Positions 49,459 to 61,970 of a DNA stretch of 64,000 bases are shown in pieces (positions within the stretch are counted from its first letter, which is position 1; every line of letters begins with the position of its first letter). This DNA comes from Formicarius rufipectus (taxonomy: Eukaryota; Chordata; Aves; Passeriformes; Formicariidae), in contig VXAU01001770.1 of the NCBI GenBank assembly GCA_013399695.1, positions 124,001-188,000 of the forward strand. Direction: 5' to 3'. The position numbers were made by a program, and so were the translations under genes. The notes under the pieces are model-generated. The model was not told the origin of the DNA. It made no database searches and saw nothing but the letters and a program-made list of their open reading frames with translations.

Positions 49459-52400
49459 ATTTATTTCATTGTTTACCTTTATATAGGAATGTTAATAGTA
49501 GATTATAGTTTGTCTTTCAAGAAATATGGCACAAAAATTAAAAAGGTATAATATGAAGAATTATACTTATGCAGAGGTATAATTACAAATGTATTAGCTT
49601 AAACTTAATAGTAGTAAAAATAGGTCAAAAGATCTAAGATTCCAAAATTAAATTTTTATACTCATAACTATAAAATACTTTGCATTGTATAACAGACAAC
49701 TTTAAAATCTCTGAATTTCAGGGAAAAAAAGAGTACTGCTTTTAACTAAATGAGAGCCTCAGCTGCAAGAGCCTGTTTTGTCTAAAAGCTACTTGGCTCC
49801 TAAATGTAACACAACTGTAAAAATCTAATGAGATTTCTGCAATACTTTTTCTTAAAATAAAGGAAACCCTTCAGCTGAGCTGCCCTGCATTTCACCTACC
49901 ATGAAAAGAAATTAGCTGCCTGCAAAATATAGTTGAATCATTGTCTCTTTCCTAGACAAAATTTGCACACTATTCAGGAACACCAGACAGAGTTACAGAT
50001 GGATAACAAACCATGATATGATATATGATATAAAAATTACTATAGAGGTAAAATAAAGACAGTTTTAAAAAAACATAGTCCTGATAGGAATGTGATGACA
50101 GTTTACTTCTTGACATAGATTGTCCTTCAATACCAGAGATTACTACAATTAAGTAAAACTTGCTTTGACTATCACATTTTTATCTCTAAGAAACAGCTTA
50201 ATATAAATGAACCAAATGTTGAAAACTTTGTTGGTGTTGTTTTGCATCAAAATCCAGTTGTCTTGTTGTCAGTTTTATAATTTGTGTATGTATTCACGTA
50301 CATCAGCTGCTTTTATGCTTTCTTCTGTTTATGAAATTTTGAGATGATAGCTGATTTGAAGACTAAAAGAAAGGTTGGGTATTTTTGCAGTGGGCATGCC
50401 TACAAATTCATAATAAAAAAAAAAAAAGTACTTATAGTACATCCACTATATAAGCATATATATAAATGCCTATCTATAAGTCTATGAAAGCATTCAAGAT
50501 CTGTTAAAGTATTCAAATTAGGAAGTGTCTGGTACAAGCCAAATGCAGTGATACCTCTTTACAATAGGCATACTTAATCTGTTGAATACTTTGCCACAGG
50601 TTGTCACAGGTGGCAAAAGCTTGCATTGGTTCCACATGGTGACAATACAAAATCAGGTTAGAAAAACCTATGAAGGACTTACATAAGAAAGTTTTCAGCT
50701 CCAAAATTGTTCTGGACATTATCACTGTAGGCTTTAGCTGTCTTTATATACTCCCAGGTATGCCAATGGCCATCTCAGATGGTTTGAAATGTACTTTTTA
50801 TCTGAGTTGATTTAGGCTTTCTTTTCCTACTGGTTTTTCTTAGGCACATAAAAATATTTTTTTTTTCTTGTGACTACAGAGATAAAATTTCTCACTCACT
50901 TGGTGTAGCTAAGTTCTGTCAGTAGATCTAGAAAAAATAGAAACATATCAAACATATTAACAATTTGAGATTTGATGACAAAATCCACTGACAGCATACA
51001 TTTTACTGTATTTATACTAATTTAGTTAGTGAACTTTTATTCTAACTGCAGTTTAAAGGTTTGATCAATAATGACCAAGTTCTTTCCAGAAGTTTTAAGC
51101 CTGAAGGCTTCATCAGGCAATTGTAATGTATAATAGAAGTAATAGAGGTGCACAGTGTTCAAACTTCGTAGTCTGGTATTAAGTTCCTAATTTTGCAGCT
51201 AATCGAGAACTCTAAAAATCATCTGCCAGGCCAGGAAATACACAGGCATCTGTCTTCTAAAATTTTGATACTGAAATCTAATCTGTTATATTGCATGGAC
51301 TAACTATTTTCAGAAAACAGTGCTGTTACTCAAGGTTTATGGGCTGCATACAGAAATCACTGCAGAACTGAGAGCAGGAAGGTGTGTAACACATTAAAGG
51401 AATTTGAGCTATGGGGGTATTTCTTAGTCTTTCAAGTGGAGCCACTGTTCAGCTGTGTTAAGGATGTGGCCAGGGTATGCAGCTTGGCTCTAGCTTGAAC
51501 AGTTGATGCTGGCTGTAGCAACCTTTGCTTGTTCATCTCAACCCATAGCTGAAATTTTGTTTGCACAATTCTTTATGCCAAAACAGTTTTATGGGAGAAG
51601 TTTCAACTTCTGGTCATGGAAAGCTCAGGTGGCACAGAATTGTCATTCCAGGCTATTTCATAACCCACAGCTATCCACATAACACACCAGCTGCATGGAA
51701 GGAGCTGCAGAAGCAAAAAGAATGAATTATTCCAGAATATGAAGAAACTGAGAGATAATCTAGATAATTTTGTTTCTGGCATTGCCCAGTAGCAGAGCCA
51801 GAACATACATAAGTAGCAACTGGCTCATTTAGAAGAGATTCTAGTTTTCCTAACTTGGGCCTTCAGAGGATGGAGTGTGCCAATTCATGCCTTCTTCTGT
51901 CTGAATCAAGTGGGAAGCAGGTGTGAAAATGATAATGAGTTTATCTTGTCAGTCCCTGACTTGATACCTTTTCCTGTAAGAAAAAAGATATTTTCATGAA
52001 CTTATGAAGGAAACTTTCAATAAACACAGGCTTATGTTTAGATTTAGTTTCTGTGTCCCTAGTTACAAAATAAAATATTTTTTAATAAGAACATTATTTT
52101 TCACTAATAACTTCTAATTTAAGAGGGCTGACTTGCATACAGGAGAAGACATCACCTGCTAAATAAAGACAGGAAAAAGCCAATTATATTCCTATTGCTT
52201 ATAGTAAGGATACATATGCAGTATTGGAGTCATGGTTCTCCTATTTAAAAATACATTGTTTTGATAAACTCTTTTTTTTTTTCCATGTTGTGTGCTAATG
52301 TGCAGTACTCCACAGTTTGACACCACACCTGCTTTATTCATTAAGGTATATTGATCTCTTTTGATCACTGTTGAAGGAGAATAAATTTTGTTACGTTGCA

Positions 52401-54301
52401 GCTCATCAGTTTTAAAGGGTTAACTGACCTACATTTCATAATGTTTTGGCCTCATGTTGCCACTTTTATTGTTTTGAATTTGGTACTTTTCATGCTATTT
52501 AATTTTCCTCATTTCAATTATAGTGCTTCCAAACACAATAGCCAGTTCTAGTATCCTGTCCAGGTTTGTCTAAGAATTGGTTTCATTTATAAGGCTCCTT
52601 TACAGTATAGGTGCTTCACTGATGTAATTATTGATCTAAAAACTTTCTTAAAATTGAGCCATCTGATTTTTTAAAAATCCAAATAATTACATTCCTTTTA
52701 AATTATGCAGTTATATTTCTGATAGCGCCTGATAATCTTATCAGGCATTTGTTAGAAAAGTAATGGATTTTTTCCATAGGAGACCAAAGTTTAATACAGA
52801 TAATGTCATTTTTAGGAGCCAAATATTACATGGTTCAAATAATGTTAGAGAGTTGGTTTATTTTTGTTTTGTATTCCAGGCTGTTCATTCTATTTTTTAA
52901 ACCCCAGGTTTCCTAGAAATGGTGCAAATATGGCATAAAATCCACAGAGCTGAGCCTAAATCAGCAAGAGGCATAATTTTCTTAAGTCTAAAAGTTTATA
53001 ATCCCTGTAATTCTCCCTTCAGATCAAAATATGGACTCCAGACATTTAAAATCTACTTCAAAACACTTCTAGGGCAAAAGACAATGTGATCAAATAGAAA
53101 ATGTGCACAAAATAGGAGTTTAGAAGCTGATTGCTTTGTGCGATGCTGCTGAACCTGAAAACTATCTTGAAATACGTCATTATCCTTGCGTAAACTTTGT
53201 GTCTGTGAGGAGTAGCATGCTGTCCAGTGTGTTGTCACTTAGTTGTTTACCTGTAGAAACAGGGAACACTAATTAAGTTTTAAAAATAGGCCATCTGTAT
53301 TTTATAGATTTGCCAAATAATAGTTTCATATTTGTCTATTTGAGGGTGTAGTTAAAACTTGAATCAATGCTGTAGCTAGTGTTAAAAATAAGTTTACTTG
53401 AAAGAAGTGTTAACTATTTGCTCCAGTTCTTAAGCACTGGAAAGTGAGACAACACCATTAACTACCCAGTAGATTATTCTAAAATACATAGAGAAGAAAT
53501 TTGTATATCCAGCACTGATAACATTTCCAAATTGATAAACACAGTAATGACCTTATGACTGTGTTCTGTATTTTTAAAAGAATCTAGTTTGCTGCTACTG
53601 TTAGAGCAAGGAAGTACACATCAGTAATTGCAGCTATAATCCACTTTTGTTTTTTTTCCAAAATTCCTTAAAAATTCAGTGTGTCAAAAGTGGTTTGAAC
53701 TGGACATGGTATTTTAAATACTTTTTGACTGGCCATAACAATTATTTCTGCCAGTGGAAAAAGTTAACTAGTAGAAGAAAGTAGAATTTTTCAGTTCAAG
53801 AGTGCCAAGAAATGTGCTGCTTCTAGTAAAAGACTAACTTGGTGTACATTACAGATAATTGGTTTGCTACTTCGCCTCGCATGTAAAAATTCACTCCCAA
53901 CTTTTTTCCCTTCTGCATTTTGCATATAGAATTATGAAGTAGGTGAATGTATCATCAGTTATTATTATAAAGGCACTGAGCACAGACCCTGCATTAGGAT
54001 TGCCAAGAATTTTCTTTCCTTTTTATCACTGTTTAGCACATAATTTCTTGTGTGCTTTCCAGTCTGTAAGAGGAGAATCAAGTGTCTTTTTAAAAAAAAT
54101 TTCTGTTTCTCCTTTTCCTCCCAAATTTCTTATTGGGTGGTTCCTGTAAAATCCCCACAGAAACAAGGGTTGCTTCTGCAAGACCCTAAGAGCAAAAGGC
54201 AGAGGAATCAGATTTGTGTTCTTCTTTCCCCTCATCTCTATAGTACTTTCAATTGACTGGTCCATAGCTGAACACAAGAGAGCTTTAACTGTCCAAAAAA
54301 A

Positions 54302-54329
54302 NNNNNNNNNNNNNNNNNNNNNNNNNNNN
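54302..54329. other. Assembly gap (28 N)
   Basis: Twenty-eight undetermined bases preceded by a short A run. The true length is unknown. It lies in an intron, about 500 bp before the next exon, so it does not affect the coding sequence. The open frame that runs through it is meaningless. Confidence 0.99.
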
Positions 54330-54843
54330 CTTCTGTTTTGCCTCTCCTATTACTACATCAGTGAGGTTCGTCAGTCCATTCCAAGTAAAGCAACACAGAA
54401 AACTTTAAGGAAAAAGTGGCAGATGCTTTCATTTCAAGGTTTTCAGAGGAAATATAATTTGTAGTCTGGCAAATCACCTACTAAAATAGCATGTTCTCTA
54501 TGTACAACAGATAGAGAGCTAGCTCTTTGTTTTTCTTTGGAAGATAATCTTTTTGTCTTGATACTCCAGCTTTTGCAAAACAGGGAAATCATTTGCCAGG
54601 TGCCATTTTCAGTGACCTATACAGACAGGCTGTCCTTTTGCTTTTGATTTTCTACATTTCAAAATGTACTTTGATCTACTTTTGGTACTTTATTAAATGC
54701 TTTTGGTTAGAAATAGCAGTTTGTTGGGCTAATATGCCAAAAAGAAGTTAGTGGTGAGGGTTCTTACAGATAAAGTATATACCAAGCAGAGCCAGAATAC
54801 CTTTAATTTCTTTGCATCTAATGATCTTTTTTCTGTGTTTCAG

Positions 54844-54928
54844 AATTAAAGTGGCTCAGCAGTCAGTGAGCAAGTTAACTGCAGAGAAGAAAGTTGAAAC
54901 GAAGAAAATCAATCCTACAGCTAGCTTG
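54844..54928 (+). CDS. FMN1: FMN1 coding exon h (C-terminal tail, FSI region)
   Basis: One base completes the arginine codon; 28 codons follow, from [16 protein letters not shown] to INPTASL. This leaves the FH2 fold and enters the basic tail. In FMN-group formins this tail is the FSI (formin-Spire interaction) sequence, which binds the KIND domain of Spire actin nucleators; the lysine-rich EKKVETKK stretch fits the basic character of that interface. Acceptor GTTTCAG, donor GTATGC (weaker than consensus). The exon ends on a codon boundary. Confidence 0.93.
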
Positions 54929-55974
54929 GTATGCTCTGTTTTCATGAGACATTCTGAGGGTTTTTTGTGACACTGTTCTTGTCAGTCAGAATCATGGCTG
55001 TTTTCTATGTTGTTGAAGGGTGATGTGGTGCACTTAGATTGAACATAGCAGAGTGATTTTCTTCCCAAGGAGAAATGCTAAAGCTTCTGCCCTATGGTAG
55101 ACCAACAGTTATGTTTAAAATTTAGTCAAGTTCTGCCTAAGTATGGCTCTGTTATTTTTGATAACAAAATGTAAGAACTGTTTTTGTGGTTTCTTCTTCC
55201 CTTCCACTGAAGTTTCATGCATTTTCTTGCATGCTTCATTGAAGCTCACTGCATGTATTTGCCCAGTAGCTGTCTTTTTTTCAAAACCTTCAAAATCTTG
55301 TTTGCTCTGTTGAATAATGGTAGGTGTTAAACCCCCATTTTGTTCCTTTCTGTATACCACTGTTTTTGATACAACACAAGAAGAGGATGAATAATTTGCA
55401 CTGTATATGAAACCTTTTTTGTCTGTGTGCTAGGCACATAGGTTAGATTGGCATTTCTCCAACTCTAGGAAGCAAGAGACTAAGGGAAGGAAGTGTACAT
55501 GAAGGAGTCAGTATACTATTCCCATTCCCAGCAGAGCGTATCAGTTGCAGGTCAGGCATCAGATATAAGAATGACTATGCTTGCCTGGGAAGAGGTCATT
55601 AAGCAAGATAATGTAGCTAATGCTAAATTAGAGCCTTTATTTCAGCAGAAACAATTCCAGACAAGAGATGGTATTAGAGCCACATGAATTTGAAATGCAT
55701 TTGGTTTTCTCTAGCTGCACTGTTCTTCACAGAGATGTGTATTTTTACTGTACACAATATTTGACAAGTTTGTAGCTAAAGCAAACTTAGCTTTTCCACA
55801 GTAAGCAATGAACTGGTTCTGAGCCTACTTTGAGTGCTCCAGGCATTTGTAAATTAACAAAAACTTTAATCTACTGTGACTTGTTTAGTACTTCTCTGTC
55901 CAAATGCTCATGGCAGCTTGAGAGATGGAAGATCATAGACAAGAATGATAAAAATCTTTCTTTTTCTTTAACAG
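54929..55974 (+). other. FMN1: FMN1 last coding-region intron (1.0 kb)
   Basis: Bounded by GTATGC and TTTCTTTAACAG. No repeats or additional exons are recognisable. Open frames on both strands are short and without family resemblance. Confidence 0.85.
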
Positions 55975-56019
55975 AAAGAAAGACTACGTCAGAAGGAAGC
56001 CAGTGTGACTGCCAACTGA
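55975..56019 (+). CDS. FMN1: FMN1 terminal coding exon (ends in TGA)
   Basis: Fourteen codons, KERLRQKEASVTAN, then TGA at 56017-56019. This matches the FMN1-type C-terminus I know from mammals (KERLRQKEASVT-x-N) and is the strongest single argument for FMN1 over FMN2, whose tail is different. The exon completes the basic FSI tail (K/R at five of the first seven charged positions). The acceptor is TTTAACAG with a strong upstream pyrimidine run. Confidence 0.94.
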   Translation, partial: KERLRQKEASVTAN

Positions 56020-57600
56020 AAGAAGAAAGCTGAAAATGATGGAGCGATTTCATATCTTGTGTATGCTTCATTACACTCACGGCCCAGATAGCACCTTATG
56101 TTAGATACTGAATTCTGCTTTGCTGATCTGTTTCAAGACAATCCACTAAAGACTTCTGAATTCCTTCAGAGGGGTTTGTATGTTCAATGGAGGAAATTCT
56201 AAGAAGGTTTTTATATAGGAAGTCAAAATTTTCTGTAACTCTTCCTTACATTGCTTAAAATGCATATTGTTGTTAATGGTTATTTAAAATACTCTGTGCA
56301 TAATGCATTAATATGGAAGAGCTAAAATGAGCATTTTGGATGCTGAGTTAAGTAATGACTAACAACCTGTAGGTTATTTACAGGGCTTTGTACAAATGAG
56401 AGCAAATATGCCACTCCATTCACAAGAGACTCTTGCATCATACTTTTTGTTACTTCAGAAGTAACTGAGGTAAAATTGACTGATTCTAAATAATTTTACA
56501 GTGTCTAAATATTGGATGCGTCTTTCTAAAACTGATTAAATGTAATTATAGATTTATGCTGTATTTTACTATAAATATTTTTAAAGAAGCTTCAGCTTAT
56601 GCCATACACTAAAATGGAAACAGTATTTTGCACATGGAAAGGAATAGCTCCAAATTCTTTACTTTTATGATTGATGGCATAACTGATTCATTATTTTTAT
56701 GGTTTTAATCTAACATTTCCTAAATTTTGAACTTCAAAAGAAAAAATTATAAAATGTATATTTTTATTTCAGTATATATTGAAAATATCAATTCCACAAA
56801 ATTATAGTCTTATTAGTCATTATTCATTGAGTTAAGATATAATAATATGTCTCCATGAAATTACGCATTTGCCATTAAATCTCTGGCTTTTAATCCCATT
56901 GAAAGCTTTCTTTTAAAACAGTAAATATCTCACTCTAAAATGCATAATGCAGCCTGCTCTTCTCCCCCTATATTTGTATGAAGAATGTGCCCAGCATACA
57001 TACCTCTATATATGTGTGTGTATATATATAATATAAGGACTAAAACTTGAGGAAGAAATAACAGGGTCTCGCTGTCCTCCTGTAACATTATAACCATTGC
57101 CCATAAAGTAGCAGAGCCTGAAAATAACCCTACTGAATATCCACTTACTTGAAGATTTTTACTTCATTTTAAGGATTTTGATTCTTAAGAGGAGAAATCT
57201 TGAAGCAGAAGTTAAAACAGAAGAGTGATTCTGCTTGCTGTCCACAAGATGTGGATTCTCTTTATGATAATGGTGTATAAAGTTGGTTACAAAGAGAAAC
57301 TGGTGAAGCAAAAAGGTAATAGGGTAAAGATATTTTTAGTCCTTTGCTTAGAAACTGGAAAGAATATATATGAAACAGACCTCAGTTACCATACATCAAA
57401 TTCTTTAGAGGAAACTGTGATGAAACCTAAGGCAAAGTCATCCCTAGAAGTGATATTAAGGAAATAATAAGGAAAATAGCAGTTGTAGAGACCCAATCCA
57501 TAAACTAACTAGAGGATTTTACTGCAGGTTTCTTAAATTAGTATCTCTTTCATTCCTGCATAAATAAGAATAAAGGATTCAAAATTCTCATGTATGTTTT
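56020..57600 (+). other. FMN1: FMN1 3' UTR (minimum likely extent)
   Basis: This begins right after the TGA. It is AT-rich with many ATTTA-type words and a TA/TG microsatellite at about 57007-57032. The end is set provisionally at the AATAAA at 57569 with a G/T-rich stretch after it. Longer transcripts ending near 59680 or 60480 are possible, since AATAAA also occurs at 59660, 59716 and 60454. Confidence 0.5.
57569..57574 (+). promoter_or_regulatory. FMN1: Candidate poly(A) signal AATAAA (proximal)
   Basis: Canonical hexamer followed 18-35 nt later by TGTATGTTTTGGAGTTT, a plausible GU-rich downstream element. First canonical hexamer after the stop codon; ATTAAA variants occur earlier at 56535 and 56874. 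Confidence 0.5.
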
Positions 57601-58131
57601 GGAGTTTCCAGCTGCCACAGATATACTTGAGATGTGTAACCATAATTCTTATGAAAGCAGTCAATAATATGCCAGCAAAAATAATCTGATTTGTAAGTTT
57701 ACTAGTCCCATTGCAGAAAAAAAAAATTCCAAAGTTTTAAGTTTTCTGTCTTCCACGCAACAGGTGAAGTACATTTGTTTCCAATACTATCAGTGATAAA
57801 CAAGAGGAGCAATAATGCTTATAAAAGCCAAAGAGCAATAGCAAGCAAGGCAATTCTGATGAGTGTTTAAGTAAACAAGTGTGGATTTTTATATAGTTTT
57901 CTATCTATAATGAAGATAGTATATATTGCCATTTGACTTGATTGAGAATTTTTCAGTTAAATGTTTTACTTGAAATATTATTCAGCAAGAGTAGCACTGT
58001 TTGTGAAAAATGATTTGTCTTGAAAATTCTTATTAGAAGTGTATTGTGGAAAAAAGGTTTTAAATTATTGAAATATCCTGTTTCAAAATTTCTAAATGTG
58101 AGTTTTCATTTTTCAGTTCAAATTCATTTTT

Positions 58132-58153
58132 CATTTTGAAATGTTTCAAAATG
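58132..58153. repeat. 22-bp inverted repeat
   Basis: CATTTTGAAA, spacer TG, TTTCAAAATG: two perfect 10-bp arms. Nearby copies of TTTCAAAAT (58081) and TTCATTTTTCA extend the symmetry loosely. Confidence 0.85.
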
Positions 58154-58479
58154 TATATAAAAAGGGATTAAGATTAAAAATATTCATGTAATGCATTCTT
58201 TGATCAGATTTATAATTCTTTTTTCAGATGATCAATTTGCAAAAGTTTCGAGAATTAAGGCTATTTTTTCAGAATATTCAAAAAGTTATATAGCACAGGG
58301 ACCTTGGTTCTTCCTAACTTTCAATTGCACTCATTTTCTTCTCAAGTCACATTCTGATTCCAGCTTCACCCATGACCCATGACTACTAATTAAACTATTT
58401 TTAAATTAACAAAAGAATTCGCCCAAAGTATTTGATTCATTCTTATGATCAAGACATTAAGACCATTGAATGGAATTCA

Positions 58480-58740
58480 TCAGCTAAATATTACACTTAC
58501 ACCCTTAGTGATAACCAGAAGTGTCTTCAGAGCGTGACTGAGGTCACAATGGTACACCCGCTGGCTTTAACTAAGATGTTGAATTGGAGAAGAGATATTA
58601 CATCTATGTAAGCTGTTTATTTATGAAATATTTAGACTGCAGACATAACAAATGGCCATCAGCCAGCATTCATCTTGGGGTCACCAAGTGTCACCAAAAG
58701 CCATGTTTTAAAGCTTACATTTAGTTTTGATGCCTCACTT
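58480..58740. promoter_or_regulatory. Candidate conserved noncoding block E
   Basis: Unique sequence with CpGs and a paired GTCACCAAGTGTCACCAAAAG motif (about 58679-58700), plus GAGGTCACAATGG, a nuclear-receptor half-site-like word, near 58540. Not a known repeat. Regulatory role is inferred from locus only. Confidence 0.25.
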
Positions 58741-59659
58741 TACCCTGAGCTTTCTAGTTTAGGGAGAATGAAAGAAAAAAAGAAAGATTATATAAATATG
58801 GAATGGAACAGAAGTCTCTGGCACATGTCTACATTACTGTCAAGGAAGTAAAAGTAAAGAGTGGACTCAATTAAGCCAAGCAGCAATAGATAGATAGTTA
58901 AAATTTTTCTGGTCTGTGTTAATTAAAATACCTCAACACTTCGTAGAAGTCACTTCTGTGACCATGAAGTAGAGGTGGCTTAACAGGGGAAGTTTCTTTT
59001 TTTGCTTTGTTTTCATCTCTCCTGTTATTGCCAAGCTTCTCAAAGTCTGTAAAGCAAAGCATTATTAAAACCCCTGTTACTCAGCAGGTGCTTATTACCC
59101 AGAAAAATTATATACGTTACTGATTTGTAAATTGAATTACTATGAAGATTTCAGTCTAAATGAGTAGATGTCAATAATTTTTGAAGTGCTCTTTGCCAAT
59201 TTACAACATTACCATTTGCTGATTTTAAAATGGAAGATTTTTTAGTGTGTTTGAGATCTTACAATGTAAAAGACATTTTGGTTATGGTTTTACTAACCTA
59301 TGAAAACTACCCAGGTGTTTTTCTGTGACTAACCCATGTAAATGTTTTAGCATGTGTTTTATCATAGGGTTGTAAATGTATACATTGAATGTTATGCTTT
59401 TATATTTAACTTAGGTTTGGGGTTTTTTTTGCATCAAAACAGAAACTGTATGATCTTCAGGTTCTGAATATATAGAAAATTAAAGTAGAATGGGTGAAAT
59501 GTTCAGTAAGCAGAGAGAAAAATAATTTAACATCCTAATCAGTTCTAGGAAGGATCATAAGATTTCAGCCTTTCTGAATTGCTGGGTATATCTCCTCCAG
59601 CCAGATATAAACAGCCAGGGTATCTCTGACCAGTCTAATTTTTTTCTACATTAAACGTG

Positions 59660-59665
59660 AATAAA
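59660..59665 (+). promoter_or_regulatory. FMN1: Candidate poly(A) signal AATAAA (distal)
   Basis: Canonical hexamer followed by ATATGTTGTTTTCC and GGTGTAG, a plausible downstream element. It would give a 3' UTR of about 3.65 kb. Confidence 0.4.
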
Positions 59666-61599
59666 ATATGTTGTTTTCCTTAAGGTGTAGAGGGTTCTTA
59701 CTGCCCTTCTTTTCCAATAAATTGATAGTAATTAGACTTTAATTAATAGACTAAAAATTTCTTAGACTTAAACATCTTTCCTAGCTGAACATAGGGCAGT
59801 GGAAGACTGTAGCTACTTATTTAGTAATACTGTTTCTTCATTGCTTGAGGTCAGTATCTTAAAAATGGATGCCTTAATCCTGTGTGGGTGTGGAATTTCA
59901 GAAACACCCAAACAAGTTAGAAATACTCATCTTCTTAATCTGTGTTTAGGCACCCATCTAAGCTTGCAGTTTCAGCAAACCATGTGCACCTAGTTTTTGT
60001 ATTCTGGAGAGTTCTCTTTGTCATTCTTTTTTTGAAGATAAGCCTATGTATTCACATATAAACGGAAAGAATATAAAAAAGGAAGTTAATCAATAACTTG
60101 ATTATAGTCAATAATTTGCTTCAAAGAGAGAATATCAGGAGCTACATGAATCCTTGAGCTAGCAAGGGGAAATGTAACAGAACAATATAAAAATTAGGGT
60201 CAGATAAATTAAAATTAGCAATAAATTCCAAACTATTAGTAATGAGGCTAGTTAACCACTGGAAGAAGTTAGCATAAGATAGCTGGGGTTTCTCCGTTTT
60301 CTGATGCTTTCAAATCAGGATGGAACATTTTTCTGAAAGGTCTGTGTAGTGGAATACAGCTTATTGGACTCAGTTCAGTGGCATCCCGTGTCCTTGACTC
60401 ACCAGTAGTTTCTCTAGACAGAAAAATGTAACAACAAGCATGTAAAAAGACTTAATAAAATATTATTCTTATTTGCAATGGTATCATCTTACCCAGGCTG
60501 AAAGAGCTCTTTGTTATGATTTTGAAATTTAAATTCTACAAATAGTGTGGTGTAGAACAATGCAGTGCATAAAAACATTGTCAGATTATAAATATTTATA
60601 TTTCAAATGATTAGTTCTTTTGTATCGCATGGATGCATCTTGTGGTATTTACAAGGCAGCAAATTTATACCCTATGAAATTTAACTCTGTTTTGGAGATT
60701 CCCAAGCTAGATCTGAGAGAACTGGCATGTTGGATTGCACAGTGAGATCCTAGAATCACAGGAACCCTAGTTCCTTAGTATTTTTCAAAGTTTTGAGCAT
60801 ATGCAAGGGACTTTACCTTGGGTACAGCTAGCATGGTGCCAAATCTAAATAATTATCTCTCCTTTTGGTGAATTATTAGATGCAACCTGTTTACATCATT
60901 ACCAAACGTTTCCACTACTCAATAGGGTTTTAACAATAAGAATTTTATACAGTTGTGTTAGTGATCTAAAGTTCAAAAGTTATGCAAGCAAAATTGGTAG
61001 AACTCTTAAGAAATACTTGGTTTTGCAGCGTTTTTTTCAAAATACCTGAAAGATCTTTTCTTGGATTTTTTTAACAATTTTCTCAATTTAAAAAATATTC
61101 TTAAGCACATTATTAAAATGGATGTTTTTCCCATGTGTTAAAATTAATACACCTAAACTATACAATTTTAGGAAATTTGGCAAGCTTCAACTGGCTTTAA
61201 ATGATTTTGATTTGATACCTCAGAGAATTCAAGTTTTTAAATTAGGACCTGTTTGTAAAATGTAAGCACAGACTATAAGAGAAAATGTATTTTAAGAAGC
61301 AATGATGTCAAAATTCTGAACTGATAAATGGGTTAGAGACAGGATGCTGCACCCTTCTGGGGGCATTATCAAGTAACATAAGCTTTTGCATAGTGTAGAA
61401 CAGCATTGCATTTCCTGTGATTTCTTTATGCCAGGTGTCAGGGTAAATTAAAGGCTGCACTTTTTTCCCTTAGATATTTGTGGTTAATTTAATTGCATAC
61501 TTCTTCACCTCAGTTTCATCTTCAAAAGTTTAATACTGAGTTAATAAAAGGCCTTTTTATAGAGGCTGATAGTGCTTATAGATGCATGTAGTTTTACTT

Positions 61600-61970
61600 A
61601 CATATGTATTCCTTTGGTTCACACAAAAGTACCCATTGAGAACAATGTGGCATCACAGAACTGAATGAAATCTTTCAGAATCCTGTTAAGAAAATTATAC
61701 CAAACTCTCCCAGTATGGGGCATGGGTTTCTTTTCTGTGGCGGGATCTGCCTCAAAAGGTTTTAGAGTTCTGGGAGCTTTTGGAGGATGGAGAATGAGGC
61801 TGTTGGCATGGCATCTTTGCTTTAGCCATCCGTTTCTAAAAGTACCCTTCTCAGGAGTCACACTGCACGTGAATTCCCTGAGCCAACATTACTCCAGGGA
61901 TTCCTCGAAGGGAGACTGGAAAATAACGTCAATGGCGATAGATTTTCAAAAGAGACGGAGATCATAGTTG
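61600..61970. promoter_or_regulatory. Candidate conserved noncoding block F
   Basis: A clear GC rise against the flanks with CpGs (GGCGGGATCTGCC, TGCACGTGAATTCC, CCTCGAAGGG, AACGTCAATGGCG, GAGACGGAG). CACGTG (E-box) and TGACGTT-like (CRE-like, minus strand) words are present. Open frames exist on both strands (61665-61967 and 61619-61861), as expected by chance in a less AT-rich segment, and neither resembles a known protein. Best read as regulatory or an old unrecognised insertion. Confidence 0.27.

Larger units (their letters stand above)
47137..54843 (+). other. FMN1: FMN1 intron (7.7 kb)
   Basis: Bounded by GTAAGG and GTGTTTCAG. It holds two candidate noncoding blocks (47720-48250, 48780-49250), a TA microsatellite (49439-49458), a 14-base A tract near 50416, and an assembly gap (54302-54329). 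No transposon was recognised in this intron, in contrast to the 21 kb intron upstream. The rest is unassigned AT-rich DNA. Confidence 0.82.

Noticed and set aside
2438..56019. FMN2 rather than FMN1
   Set aside because: The terminal residues KERLRQKEASVTAN and the [14 protein letters not shown] wording fit FMN1; the FMN2 tail and this helix differ as I know them.
61619..61967. Overlapping open frames on both strands as a possible small gene
   Set aside because: Neither resembles a known protein; opposite-strand overlap suggests a chance effect of higher GC.
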